Both the position numbers and the translations under genes were made by a program. Below, in pieces: positions 49,326 through 58,811 of a DNA stretch of 64,000 nucleotides. Below the pieces are notes generated by a model, which saw nothing but the letters and a program-made list of their open reading frames with translations, did no database searches and was not told where the DNA came from. Positions within the stretch are counted from its first letter, which is position 1, and each line of letters begins with the position of its first letter. The stretch is from Sulfuriferula sp. (GTDB taxonomy: Bacteria > Pseudomonadota > Gammaproteobacteria > Burkholderiales > Sulfuriferulaceae): assembly GCA_013140765.1 (NCBI GenBank), contig JABFSE010000003.1, positions 1 to 64,000 on the forward strand, written 5' to 3'.

Positions 49326-49395
49326 GGCTAACCCGGCAGTCCACGCGGACGCTGCGCGATAAAGCCGAGCAGCGCCGGTGACTTCTACGTTATGC
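49326..49395 (+). other. attC site 3 (70 bp)
   Basis: The ends are GGCTAAC (49326-49332) and GTTATGC (49389-49395), the latter imperfect for GTTRRRY. Inner arms GGACGCTGC and GCAGCGCC pair with one extrahelical A, and CAC/GTG extends the stem past a bulged G. It closes cassette 3. Confidence 0.85.
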
Positions 49396-49415
49396 GCTAA
49401 AACAAGGATTCAGCA

Positions 49416-49556
49416 GTGATTGAATTGGTTCTGAAAAATATTAAAGTTGAGGAGGTCGATGAAGGTATCTTTTCGTGCATTGACCGAAATGACCGTCAGA
49501 GCGATTACGACAAGGCAACGGGGTCAGGTCTTGCAATGCAACATCCACTCCACTAA
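49416..49556 (+). pseudogene. Cassette 4 gene, interrupted by the RAYT element
   Basis: A GTG-started frame of 46 codons begins 21 nt after attC3 (IELVLKNIKVEEVDEGIFS, then CIDRNDRQSDYDKATGSG) and runs into the left end of the RAYT element at 49520. The last dozen codons are therefore transposon sequence. The original protein was presumably longer; its 3' part is not seen right of the element. Not recognised. Confidence 0.55.
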
Positions 49557-50424
49557 ACTAAGCAAATGGCTAGACCTTTAAGATTAGAATTATCGGGTGG
49601 TGTTTATCATGTCACGTCTCGGGGCGATGGGCGTGAGGATATTTATTTATCTGACGCGGACAGAATGGCTTGGTTGGCGGTGTTGGCTGAGGTCTGTGCG
49701 CGTTATAACTGGGTGTGTCATGCCTGGTGCCAAATGACGAATCATTATCATATTTTGATTGAAACGCCTGAGGCGAATTTAGCGCAAGGGATGCGTCAGC
49801 TCAATGGCGTTTATACGCAACGTTTTAATCGGGCAAATAGGCGAATTGGGCATGTTTTTCAGGGTCGGTATAAGGCTATATTGGTAGAGCGCGATAACTA
49901 TTTGCTGGAGCTGGCGCGGTACGTGGTGCTTAATCCATTGCGGGCTAGGATGATTACGCAATTAGCCGATTGGCAATGGAGTAGTTATTTAGCAACTTGT
50001 GGGCAAGTCGCGGGGGACGTTTGGTTACAAACGGATTGGATATTAGGGCAGTTTGGTGATAATCGTGCTAAGGCAATTGCGGGATATGTCGAATTTGTCC
50101 ATGCTGGCGCACGCTTGCCGAGTGTGTGGTCGCAGTTGCAGGGGCAGATTTATCTAGGCTCGGCTGACTTCGCCGAAAAGATGCAAGCGCAAATCGAGCA
50201 TAAATCATCACTATCCGAGATTCCACGCGCCCAGCGTCGGGGCGTATCTCAACCGCTATCTGAATTTGCGACGAGCTACCCAGCTAAAGAAGCGATGGCT
50301 CGCGCCTATCTTTCTGGGCAACACACCATGCAGTCTATCGCCCAGCACTTTAAGGTGCATTATGCTACCGTGAGCAGAGCCGTAAAAAATCACCATAAAA
50401 TGCTGGAAAGTTAGAACTGACCCC
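49520..50424 (+). mobile_element. RAYT-type element bounded by GGGGTCAG / CTGACCCC
   Basis: GGGGTCAG at 49520-49527 and its complement CTGACCCC at 50417-50424 flank a single Y1 transposase gene. The left end continues as GTCTTGCAATGCAACA, a sequence I associate with the same transposase type in other genomes. No target duplication was found. The unit is about 905 bp. Confidence 0.7.
49566..50414 (+). CDS. REP-associated tyrosine transposase (Y1/IS200-like)
   Basis: HUH-family transposase of 282 residues. It begins MARPLRLELSGGVYHVTSRG. The HUH motif is NHYHILIE (about 59), the candidate catalytic Tyr is in ERDNYLLELARYVVLNP (about 114), and FNRANRRIGHVFQGRYKA is typical of RAYTs. The C-terminal HTH (AYLSGQHTMQSIAQHFKVHY) suggests DNA binding. 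Such proteins mobilise or spread REP-like hairpins. All motifs look intact. Confidence 0.9.
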   Translation: MARPLRLELSGGVYHVTSRGDGREDIYLSDADRMAWLAVLAEVCARYNWVCHAWCQMTNHYHILIETPEANLAQGMRQLNGVYTQRFNRANRRIGHVFQGRYKAILVERDNYLLELARYVVLNPLRARMITQLADWQWSSYLATCGQVAGDVWLQTDWILGQFGDNRAKAIAGYVEFVHAGARLPSVWSQLQGQIYLGSADFAEKMQAQIEHKSSLSEIPRAQRRGVSQPLSEFATSYPAKEAMARAYLSGQHTMQSIAQHFKVHYATVSRAVKNHHKMLES

Positions 50425-50451
50425 ATATAGATATTCGCCTGTCAACGGTGG

Positions 50452-50474
50452 TAAAAAGTCACAGCCGGTGACTA
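50452..50474 (-). terminator. Intrinsic terminator of hflX
   Basis: On the minus strand AGTCAC (50473-50468), loop CGGCT, GTGACT (50462-50457), then a run of five T (50457-50453). The stem begins within the hflX stop codon, so it should end the nrtR-nadA-lnt-hflX transcript. Confidence 0.7.
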
Positions 50475-51788
50475 TTTGATCTGATTATGCAATTCTTCTA
50501 AACTCATGGGCTCGCCGCGCACGTGGAAGTATGCGCCATTTTCATCGGCTCGCTCGGCTAAAACCTGGCAATTCGCGTAAATCGCACTGCGAAACTGTTG
50601 CGCTGACCAGGGTAGGAATAGCTCGTCTTCGACTAAGTCGCGCTGGAAAAAGGCTACGATGGCCTGGTGCAGTTTTGTCACTTCGTCTGCGCGGCGTGCG
50701 CTCATGACGATGCAGGATGGGTATTTTGCCGTGAGCGTGGCAATGCACTGCGCTTGCGCGTCGCTATCACCGACGTGGTCGATTTTATTAAAGACGCGGA
50801 TAAGCGGCACTGTTTGTGCGCCTATCTCGGCTAAGACTTCGTTGGTCACTTCTAACTGCCGCTCAAATCCAGGGTCGCTGGCATCAATCACGTGTAGCAA
50901 TAGTTCGGCATCTAATGCCTCATCCAGCGTGGATTTGAACGATGCGACTAAGCCGTGTGGTAAGTTTTTGATAAACCCTACGGTGTCACTCACTAGCACA
51001 CGTGGTACGCTTTCGGGCTGGAGTACGCGCACGGTGGTGTCTAATGTGGCAAATAGTTTGTTTGCCACTAGCACTTCACTACCCGTCAATGCTCGCATTA
51101 AGGTCGATTTACCTGCATTTGTATAACCAACCAGTGCGACTGAGGCTTGGTTGCGGCGTTGTTGTCGCCGTGCGCGTTGAATGTTGCGATCGGCTTCGAG
51201 GGCGATAAGTTCTAATTGTAGCTCTGCGATGCGGTCGCGTATCTTGCGCCTATCCAGTTCGGTGTGCGACTCCCCCGCGCCACGCCCGCCCACGCCACTA
51301 CGTTGCCGACCTTGCGGACCCGCCAGCTTTGCCATTTCACGCAGTCGTGGTGCCATATAGCCTAGCCGTGCAATCTCAACTTGGGCGCGGGCGGCAGGCG
51401 AACGGGCGTTGCGATGGAAAATCTCGAGGATAACCATGGTGCGATCCATCACGGCACAGGCGATGTCATTTTCCAGATTACGCGCTTGCGAAGGCGAGAT
51501 TTCGTGGTCAACCAATACGGCATCTATGGTATCGGGTTCGGCAGTATCGAAGTCGAATTCATTGTGCACATATTGGTGTATTTCTTGCCGTTTACCCACG
51601 CCTAAATAAGCGGTGGTGTCAAAGCTGATACGTTTTTGTACGAAAGTACGCACAACCTCAAATCCCAAAGTCTTGGCTAATTCGCGTAATTCGGTAATGG
51701 ATGCCTCAAATTCGAGGTCGGTTATGTTAGGCAATTGGACTGCCGCGATAACAGCGTATTTTGGTTTATCTGGATTATTTTTTTGCAT
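50472..51788 (-). CDS. hflX: Ribosome-rescue GTPase HflX
   Basis: GTPase of 438 residues that splits stalled or heat-damaged ribosomes. The N-terminal HflX domain has GKRQEIHQYV and GYMAPRLREMAKL. The Gly-rich linker is GPQGRQRSGVGGRGAGE. The G-domain has G1 VGYTNAGKSTLM (about 227), G3 DTVGFIKNLP and G4 NKID. It follows lnt with a 21-bp gap. Confidence 0.96.
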   Translation of the reverse strand: MQKNNPDKPKYAVIAAVQLPNITDLEFEASITELRELAKTLGFEVVRTFVQKRISFDTTAYLGVGKRQEIHQYVHNEFDFDTAEPDTIDAVLVDHEISPSQARNLENDIACAVMDRTMVILEIFHRNARSPAARAQVEIARLGYMAPRLREMAKLAGPQGRQRSGVGGRGAGESHTELDRRKIRDRIAELQLELIALEADRNIQRARRQQRRNQASVALVGYTNAGKSTLMRALTGSEVLVANKLFATLDTTVRVLQPESVPRVLVSDTVGFIKNLPHGLVASFKSTLDEALDAELLLHVIDASDPGFERQLEVTNEVLAEIGAQTVPLIRVFNKIDHVGDSDAQAQCIATLTAKYPSCIVMSARRADEVTKLHQAIVAFFQRDLVEDELFLPWSAQQFRSAIYANCQVLAERADENGAYFHVRGEPMSLEELHNQIK

Positions 51789-51809
51789 TCGTTTTTCTAA
51801 AGTGATGGG

Positions 51810-53246
51810 CTAGATAGACTGAGGGTGTTTCATTATGCGCCACAATGCCACCAACAGCATCAAGCCTGCCAATATCAGCGCTGGATAGTTCGCAAAACGG
51901 GCAAACGGCGTGAGCCCTTGATAGCCTTGCGCCTGCGTTGTTAGTGTGGCGCGGGTAAAGAGAGGGAGCTGTTTGAGCACCACGCCATCGACATCAATTA
52001 TCGCCGTTGCGCCTGTGTTAGTGGCGCGTAGCATTTGCCGCCCGCTCTCTAGTGCACGCATCTGTGCGATTTGTAAATGCTGCCAGGGCGCGATGCTGTC
52101 ACCAAACCAAGCATCATTAGTCACATTTACTAACAAAGTAGCTTGCGGTAAGGCACGGATGATTTCCTCACCAAACACGTCCTCGTAGCACACATCTGCC
52201 GCAACTTGCTGACCCGCTATTTGGAATGCTGGTTGATATAAATCACCCCGTGAAAAATCAGATAATGGAATATGCAACACTTCGGTAATCACCCCAAAAA
52301 CGGGCTTCATCGGTATATATTCACCAAACGGCACGAGGTGTGATTTGCGATAAACCTGTGTGGCGGCAGTACCTACGTTCATTACGCTGTTGTAATAATG
52401 ACCGTTACTTAAACGTTCAGGCACGCCGAATAATATATCGCCGCCGTTTTGTCGCGCATGGCTGGCTAAATCAGCCAGATAATCAACGGGGATTTGGTCG
52501 AAAAATAATGGCAATGCAGTTTCAGGCAAGACGATAAGCCTAGCTGTGCTTTGCTGGGCTAAATCGCGATAGCTTTGCAGTGTCGTCCACACTTGCTCAG
52601 GTTGCCATTTAACTGACTGCGAGATATTGCCTTGCACCAAGCTCACGCTCAACGGCGCACCCACGGGTTGCGTCCAGCGTACATCGTGCATCAGCCACGC
52701 GCCAGCCCACAGTACGATGATAAGCCAGCTATAACGCGACCGCCATACCAACGCCGCCGCCGTCCACGCCAACAACAATGAAATGCCGAATACGCCAATT
52801 ATCGGCGCATAGCCAGCCAAGGGGCTTACAGGCACTTGCGAATAACCGACAGCCAGCCAAGGGAATCCCGTAAATATCCAGCCGCGCACCCACTCCATCA
52901 AAATCCAGCTGGCAGGTACGCTCCAGATTGCGGATGATGGGCTACGTTGATGTATATAGCCCACGACAGCGGGGAATAATGCCAAAAATGCGGCGAATAA
53001 CAACACCGCTAACGCCGCCAAACTGGCGGGCATTTCGCCAAAAGTGTGCAAGCTGATGTATATCCACGATACGCCTGCGCCAAAATAACCTAGCCCAAAA
53101 GCCCAGCCCAGCATGGCACTGTGCGCTGGGGCGCGTCGCCACAACGCAAACAAGCCTACCAATGTCAGCAATGGCACACCCCACCAACCAAACGGGGCAA
53201 AGCCAAATACGCTCATCGCGCCCAATAGCAAGGCGGCAATGGGCAT
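51810..53246 (-). CDS. lnt: Apolipoprotein N-acyltransferase Lnt
   Basis: Adds the third acyl chain to lipoproteins at the inner membrane. The 478-residue protein has about six to eight membrane helices and a nitrilase-like periplasmic domain. Catalytic residues are Glu in LPETALPLFF, Lys in KSHLVPFGEYIP and Cys in VCYEDVFGEE. I chose ATG 53246; the longer frame would need a TTG inside nadA. It starts 7 nt after nadA. Confidence 0.95.
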   Translation of the reverse strand: MPIAALLLGAMSVFGFAPFGWWGVPLLTLVGLFALWRRAPAHSAMLGWAFGLGYFGAGVSWIYISLHTFGEMPASLAALAVLLFAAFLALFPAVVGYIHQRSPSSAIWSVPASWILMEWVRGWIFTGFPWLAVGYSQVPVSPLAGYAPIIGVFGISLLLAWTAAALVWRSRYSWLIIVLWAGAWLMHDVRWTQPVGAPLSVSLVQGNISQSVKWQPEQVWTTLQSYRDLAQQSTARLIVLPETALPLFFDQIPVDYLADLASHARQNGGDILFGVPERLSNGHYYNSVMNVGTAATQVYRKSHLVPFGEYIPMKPVFGVITEVLHIPLSDFSRGDLYQPAFQIAGQQVAADVCYEDVFGEEIIRALPQATLLVNVTNDAWFGDSIAPWQHLQIAQMRALESGRQMLRATNTGATAIIDVDGVVLKQLPLFTRATLTTQAQGYQGLTPFARFANYPALILAGLMLLVALWRIMKHPQSI

Positions 53247-53253
53247 AATGAGG

Positions 53254-54291
53254 CTATTTTTGTGCGGCAAAATCTAGCATCCTTTGTATCGACAATATCG
53301 CTTTTTGTTGCGTCAGGCTGTCGATTAAAATCTCGTTTGCGCCTGTTTCTAGTACATGCGCTAGACTACGCAAGCCGTTCATCGCCATCCACGGACAATG
53401 CGCACAGCTCTTACACGTCGCCCCAACGCCCGCTGTGGGGGCTTCGATAAATGTTTTGCCAGGTGCGGCGGCGTGCATTTTGTGGAATATGCCGTTATCT
53501 GTTGCCACAATAAATTCACGATTAGGCAGTGTTTGTGTAGCGCGGATAATCTGCGTGGTTGAGCCCACCACATCGGCGAGCGCAATCACCTCGGCGGGCG
53601 ATTCGGGGTGGACTAATACGGCGGCATCGGGGTGGGCTAACTTCATCGCCGCCAGCTCTTTAGCTTTGAATGCTTCATGCACCACACACGAACCTTGCCA
53701 AAGCAGCATATCCGCACCTGTGGTTTTTTGTACGTAATCGCCCAAGTATTTGTCGGGAGCCCACAGTATTTTTTTACCCAAGCTATGCAAATGCGCAATG
53801 ATTTTTACCGCTGTACCTGAAGTCACCACCCAATCTGCCCGCGCTTTCACTGCCGCCGAGGTGTTGGCGTACACGACCACAACACGCTCAGGATGCTGGT
53901 CGCAAAAGGCGGAAAATTCATCCGCAGGACATGCCAAATCCAGCGAGCAATTCGCATTCAAATCAGGCATGAGCACGCGTTTTTCAGGGTTGAGTATTTT
54001 TGCGGTGTCGCCCATAAATTTCACCCCCGCAACCAATATGGTACTGGCACTATGCGCATGACCAAAACGCGCCATTTCCAATGAGTCGGACACGCAACCA
54101 CCTGTGGCATCGGCTAAATCCTGCAAATCGGCAGAGGTGTAATAATGTGCAACCAACACCGCATTTTGTTGCGCCATCATGGTTTTAATGTGGGCAATCA
54201 ACTGGGTGCGTTCATCGTCGCCTAATATCTCCTCCACCATAGCAGGCGCGGTGATTTTAGGAATAGCGGGCATGTGGAATAAGGTTTGCAT
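53254..54291 (-). CDS. nadA: Quinolinate synthase NadA
   Basis: [4Fe-4S] enzyme that makes quinolinate for NAD. ATG 54291 (CGAGGT upstream) gives 345 residues, the usual length; the longer frame overlaps the NUDIX gene. [17 protein letters not shown] is the substrate-site signature. The cluster ligands lie in [22 protein letters not shown] and [10 protein letters not shown]. It starts 10 nt after the NrtR-like gene. Confidence 0.96.
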   Translation of the reverse strand: MQTLFHMPAIPKITAPAMVEEILGDDERTQLIAHIKTMMAQQNAVLVAHYYTSADLQDLADATGGCVSDSLEMARFGHAHSASTILVAGVKFMGDTAKILNPEKRVLMPDLNANCSLDLACPADEFSAFCDQHPERVVVVYANTSAAVKARADWVVTSGTAVKIIAHLHSLGKKILWAPDKYLGDYVQKTTGADMLLWQGSCVVHEAFKAKELAAMKLAHPDAAVLVHPESPAEVIALADVVGSTTQIIRATQTLPNREFIVATDNGIFHKMHAAAPGKTFIEAPTAGVGATCKSCAHCPWMAMNGLRSLAHVLETGANEILIDSLTQQKAILSIQRMLDFAAQK

Positions 54292-54301
54292 AACGACCTC
54301 G

Positions 54302-54982
54302 TTATTTAATGTACTGCACAGCACCTGGATGGGCGAGGCGATAAAGTTTTGCGGGGCGTGACTTGCCATTGCTGCGCGTCGCATCTGTTTCGGCTAACAC
54401 GCCCAAACTCAATATATGCTTACGAAAATTACGTTTATCCAACGCCTCACCTCGTATAATTTCATACACTTTTTGTAACTCCCCTAGCGTAAACGTCTCG
54501 CCCACCAGCCCAAATGCCACGGTGGAATAATCGAGTTTGGCACGCAAACGCTGTTGCGCCAGTTGTATCACATCAGCATGGTCAAACGCTAACGGCGGTA
54601 AATCATCTAGCGCAAACCAAGCCACTTCAGCCGCATCCGACCCCGCCACTGGGGCTAATTGATCGTATGCCGCCAGCGCATAGTACGCCACGCTGATAAC
54701 GCGCTCACGCGGATCACGATTGGGTTTGCCGAAGGTGTAGAGTTGCTCCAGATAAACGCCCGTAATCCCCGTTTCTTCAGCCAATTCGCGCAACGCGCAG
54801 TCTTCCAGACACTCGTCCATATCCACAAAACCACCAGGCAACGCCCAACTACCCTGAAACGGCTGGGCACGGCGGCGTATTAACAATATCGACAACACAT
54901 CATGGCGCAAGGTGAACAAAATGATGTCCGTCGTCAGCGCGGGATGCGGGTATTCGTAACAATAAGGGGACATATCTGCCAT
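54302..54982 (-). CDS. nrtR: NUDIX protein with winged-helix tail, NrtR-like
   Basis: Protein of 226 residues. An intact Nudix box spans residues about 50-72 (G-X5-E-X7-RE-X2-EE-X-G, seen as [13 protein letters not shown] then [11 protein letters not shown]). The C-terminal part ([33 protein letters not shown]) is a winged helix, as in NrtR regulators of NAD genes. Position just before nadA supports NrtR; an intact box also allows ADP-ribose hydrolysis. A palindrome lies 24 bp upstream. Confidence 0.78.
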   Translation of the reverse strand: MADMSPYCYEYPHPALTTDIILFTLRHDVLSILLIRRRAQPFQGSWALPGGFVDMDECLEDCALRELAEETGITGVYLEQLYTFGKPNRDPRERVISVAYYALAAYDQLAPVAGSDAAEVAWFALDDLPPLAFDHADVIQLAQQRLRAKLDYSTVAFGLVGETFTLGELQKVYEIIRGEALDKRNFRKHILSLGVLAETDATRSNGKSRPAKLYRLAHPGAVQYIK

Positions 54983-55005
54983 ATATAAACGTCTATGCGC
55001 TAACG

Positions 55006-55026
55006 ATAGTGTGATAGTTACACTAT
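55006..55026. promoter_or_regulatory. Candidate NrtR operator: ATAGTGT-N7-ACACTAT
   Basis: A perfect 7-bp inverted repeat, ATAGTGT (55006-55012) and ACACTAT (55020-55026), lies between the NrtR-like gene and the divergent c-di-GMP gene. NrtR proteins bind palindromes at NAD-gene promoters. Binding here is inference from position. Confidence 0.5.
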
Positions 55027-55115
55027 GTCAATAAAAACACGACAGCGAGTGTGCTCGCATAGTGATTAAACAAGCATATACATGCAATCTGCGTTAAAAT
55101 TATTTCCACTCTAAA

Positions 55116-58100
55116 ATGCTATCCCCTAGCGATATAAACATGTTTAATACCACCAACAAATTATCGTGGATTCAGCTTGTGTTCATCAATGTGGTGATCG
55201 CATTGAGCTATGTTGCATTAGCATTTGTGACACAAAAATTAACCAGCGGTAATCATCTTCTACCTATTTGGCCGCCGTCTGGGCTGGCGGCATTTGCGGC
55301 GATACGTTTTGGCTGGAGAGCAACACCCAGTTTGTATATAGGTTCGCTATTGGGCAATGTTTATGCGGCGGGTTTTGCTTGGGAAGAGGCTTTATGGATA
55401 AGTGTAGGTAATATGCTTGCACCGTTAGTCGCTTATTCCGCCATGCGCTACATCACCAAAAAATGGACTAAGGCTGATTGGACTGGCTTTGATAGCTTGT
55501 TTGAAACCATCAGTTTTATCCTACTCATGGGCGGCTTAAATGGTTTGCTGGCGGCAGGCTGGGCGGCTCAATTAGGATTAAGTTTGCAACAGTTTGCCAA
55601 TTGGGCAATTAACGATGCGCTCAGTGCCATTATGTTTGCGCCAGTCTTGTATTTGTGGAGTATTAAATATCGCCCACAGCAAATGCAAACATCAACATCA
55701 TGGCTACCTTTAGCATTGATAAGCTGGCTGAGTACGCTGGTCTTATTTTCACAGCACTATGCCGAAAGTAGCATTGCTATCGGCATCACCACTTTAGTTG
55801 TTTTACCCGCTATTTTTGCCGCGTTAAGTTGCTCATTCAGAACGGCAATAGGCATTACAGCAGTGACTTTTATTATCGGGATGAGTGCCACTGCACTGAA
55901 TTACGGTCCTTATCATGCGGCTGGGCTGGCTTATCCATTGGCGTTGTTGCAGCTAATGAGCTTTAGCTTAATGACAGCGGTAATGATTACAGGCACATTG
56001 ATGCAAGCGCGTTTACATGCAATGAGTGCGCTTGATGCCGTGAATGCGTCATTGGAAAAACGCGTGGTAGAGCGCACCTTGGCACTGAGTAAAAGCCATG
56101 AACAAGAACGTTTACGTAAGCTCTATTTTGAAGTATTGAGTAATGCCAACCGTTTATTTTCTCACGCCAACCACATTTCACTGACGGATACGCTACAGCA
56201 TCTCACCACGTTACTTGTGAGCCATTTGCACTTACAAGCGGCATGGATAGGCAAAGTTGATCAACGTACTAAGACAGTACAGTTTTTAGCAAAAGCGGGT
56301 CCATTGGCGCATATTTTAGATAATGCACACATTTCCACAGATGAGTCTCTTGCTGAAGGTCGCGGACCATCCGCCATCGTGTTACGCACTCAAAAAACAA
56401 CCTTATTCGACGCAACAGACCCCGCCTACGAAGCCTGGCGCGACAAGGCCAACCAGTATGATTTGGGCGGCAGTGCCAATGTACCCATCAAATGGCCTAA
56501 CGACGAGCCAGGCTTATTGACGCTTTATCACCGCAAAGGCGAGCACTTTTCTGAACATATCATAGATCTATTAGATAGCCTTAGTAAGGACATTACGGCG
56601 TTCTTGAACCATCAGCAAACTGAACAAGCATTGATACGAACGCGTCAATTAAAAACAGCACTCATCAACATCGGCGATATTGCATTAACCACCTCGGCTG
56701 AACAACCGCTACTACAGAACACCTGCGAACAGCTCATTAGCAGCGATTTATTCGTCGCCGCTTGGGTGGCGAAACCTGATAGCCGTCATTTTTTTCAATC
56801 TTTAGCCAGCGCAGGCGTGGGTGCACCAACGATAAGCACCTTTAATGAACAATGGTCAGCACTTGCCAGCGAACCCAGCGGTCAAACGGTCACAGCGCAA
56901 GCATGGCGTAATAACGAGATTGTCGTTGAACAAGACTATTTACACAGCACCGCAACACAGGCATGGCGAGACATGGCGGCAACTAACCAGTGGCACTCGG
57001 TCGCCGCACTCCCCATACAACGCCAAAATGGCGTGTGGGCAACACTCACCGTTATTGGTAATGCCGCACATCTATTTTCTGCAGACATGTGCCAATTACT
57101 CACGCAGGTGAGTCAATTTATCGGACGCGCCTTAGATGAAATAGACCTCAAAAGCGCGCTCACGCAAGAACGCTTACAACATATGCACTTAGCCAGTCAT
57201 GATGCACTCACTGGATTGGCTAACCGTCGTGGCTTGCAACAGCATATTACTAACAGCTTGGCGCGTACTTTGCGCCGCAATAAGCTCACCGCTTTCGCGA
57301 TTATGGATTTGGATAGCTTCAAACCCGTTAATGATATACATGGTCACGCGGCGGGGGATGAATTGCTATGCCTGCTCACTAAGCGGGTACGAAAAACCCT
57401 ACGCAAAGCCGACTTTATTGCGCGTTTAGGCGGTGACGAATTTGTATTTGTATTTGAAGAATTAAGTAACATGGCTGAACTGGAGGTCTTGCTATTGAAA
57501 TTAAGCGAGGTCATCAGTGCGCCTTTTCAGTTGTCCACGAGTGCCAATGTCACCATAGGCGCAAGTATGGGGGTAACTATTTTTCCGTTTGATGAAGCCG
57601 ATGTTGATTTACTTATACGTCACGCGGATCAAGCACTGTACCAAATCAAGATGCAAAAAACACAGCGTCAGCAAAATTGGGCACTATATCAGCACCACTA
57701 CACGACACAACCTAACGTTGAAAATGAATATCATAAACGCGTCATCAATGCTTTTTTTGGTGGCGGTTTAAGTGTAAATTATCAACCCATCATCAACTTA
57801 TATACAGGTGTTACAGTTGGCATAGAGGCTCTGGCTCGTCTTAGCGACCGTATAGGGAAAATGTCACCGAGCGAGTTTATTCCTAAACTTAATTTAGCAG
57901 AGCAGTGGATATTAACCAATCATATTATCCGCCAAGCCGCCGCTGAACTCACACTGATTATGGCTGACCAACCTCAGTTGATGGTTGCATTTAATATCAG
58001 TCCTATGTTGATGAACTCACCCGATCACCATCAAGCACTGAAGAACTTGTTACTTGATTGCGGTATTAAGCCGACTCAAATTAAATTAGAATTATTGGAA

Positions 58101-58808
58101 GTTGCCGAATTCTTATCTCATGAAGCGGCTTATCAGCAAATTGACGATTTTAAGCAACTAGGCATCCGTATTAGCATAGACGATATGGGTAGTGGTTATT
58201 CTTCGTTGTTGCGATTAAAGGATTTACCTGTTGACGAGTTCAAAATAGATCAGAATTTCGTTCGCCGCCTTCATCATCAACCTGACGACCTAAACTTCAT
58301 TAAAGCATTGGTTGAATTAGGCAGTGCATTGGCAATAGAGGTGGTTGCCGAAGGCGTAGAGACTGCGGATTTATTAGATGCGCTCATTGCGCTTAACGTG
58401 CCTCAAGCCCAAGGACACATCATCGCAGAGCCTATGCCTATTGCCATATTGACTATATGGATGGCTAAACACCCTATTTACACACCCGCAAGTGATAGCT
58501 TGCTCGGACTTTATGCAACGCACTTGAGCATTTATAGTGCGATGAAACAAACGCTAACCCATGCACCCAGCCTGATTAACAATAGTGCCTTTTTAACCGT
58601 AGATTTAAGTATTATGTATGCAAAAATGCAAAAGCTCGGACTCAACGACACACCCGCTCATGCCTGCTTTACCCATTATCATTTAACCCTGCAAACCATA
58701 GGTAATAAAACGCAAACACAAAATATAGACTGGGATGCCTTGACGACAAAAGAGCGTTTATTCAGGGATGCGTTACGCCTTTGCATACACACGCGCTATC
58801 AAACTTAA
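55116..58808 (+). CDS. MASE1-GAF-GAF-GGDEF-EAL c-di-GMP signalling protein
   Basis: Membrane protein of 1230 residues. A MASE1 sensor with about eight helices (to about residue 300; LLPIWPPSGLAAFAAIRFGW) is followed by two GAF-like regions (about 340-500 and 515-680). A GGDEF domain has GGDEF at about 771 and an RKAD inhibitory site five residues before it. An EAL domain starts with EALAR (about 904) and keeps DDMGSGYSSL and VVAEGVET. Both catalytic signatures look intact, so synthesis and hydrolysis are both possible. About 110 unassigned residues follow the EAL domain. ATG 55140 is an alternative start. Confidence 0.9.
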   Translation: MLSPSDINMFNTTNKLSWIQLVFINVVIALSYVALAFVTQKLTSGNHLLPIWPPSGLAAFAAIRFGWRATPSLYIGSLLGNVYAAGFAWEEALWISVGNMLAPLVAYSAMRYITKKWTKADWTGFDSLFETISFILLMGGLNGLLAAGWAAQLGLSLQQFANWAINDALSAIMFAPVLYLWSIKYRPQQMQTSTSWLPLALISWLSTLVLFSQHYAESSIAIGITTLVVLPAIFAALSCSFRTAIGITAVTFIIGMSATALNYGPYHAAGLAYPLALLQLMSFSLMTAVMITGTLMQARLHAMSALDAVNASLEKRVVERTLALSKSHEQERLRKLYFEVLSNANRLFSHANHISLTDTLQHLTTLLVSHLHLQAAWIGKVDQRTKTVQFLAKAGPLAHILDNAHISTDESLAEGRGPSAIVLRTQKTTLFDATDPAYEAWRDKANQYDLGGSANVPIKWPNDEPGLLTLYHRKGEHFSEHIIDLLDSLSKDITAFLNHQQTEQALIRTRQLKTALINIGDIALTTSAEQPLLQNTCEQLISSDLFVAAWVAKPDSRHFFQSLASAGVGAPTISTFNEQWSALASEPSGQTVTAQAWRNNEIVVEQDYLHSTATQAWRDMAATNQWHSVAALPIQRQNGVWATLTVIGNAAHLFSADMCQLLTQVSQFIGRALDEIDLKSALTQERLQHMHLASHDALTGLANRRGLQQHITNSLARTLRRNKLTAFAIMDLDSFKPVNDIHGHAAGDELLCLLTKRVRKTLRKADFIARLGGDEFVFVFEELSNMAELEVLLLKLSEVISAPFQLSTSANVTIGASMGVTIFPFDEADVDLLIRHADQALYQIKMQKTQRQQNWALYQHHYTTQPNVENEYHKRVINAFFGGGLSVNYQPIINLYTGVTVGIEALARLSDRIGKMSPSEFIPKLNLAEQWILTNHIIRQAAAELTLIMADQPQLMVAFNISPMLMNSPDHHQALKNLLLDCGIKPTQIKLELLEVAEFLSHEAAYQQIDDFKQLGIRISIDDMGSGYSSLLRLKDLPVDEFKIDQNFVRRLHHQPDDLNFIKALVELGSALAIEVVAEGVETADLLDALIALNVPQAQGHIIAEPMPIAILTIWMAKHPIYTPASDSLLGLYATHLSIYSAMKQTLTHAPSLINNSAFLTVDLSIMYAKMQKLGLNDTPAHACFTHYHLTLQTIGNKTQTQNIDWDALTTKERLFRDALRLCIHTRYQT

Positions 58809-58811
58809 ATC

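Larger units (their letters stand above)
45095..49556. mobile_element. Chromosomal integron with at least three attC-bounded cassettes
   Basis: The element comprises intI (minus), a candidate attI core at 46191, attC sites at 46491-46577, 48726-48784 and 49326-49395, and cassette genes all on the plus strand. The composition of cassette 2 is much more AT-rich than the flanking genes. The fourth cassette is cut by a RAYT element at 49520, and no attC is seen after it. Confidence 0.88.
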
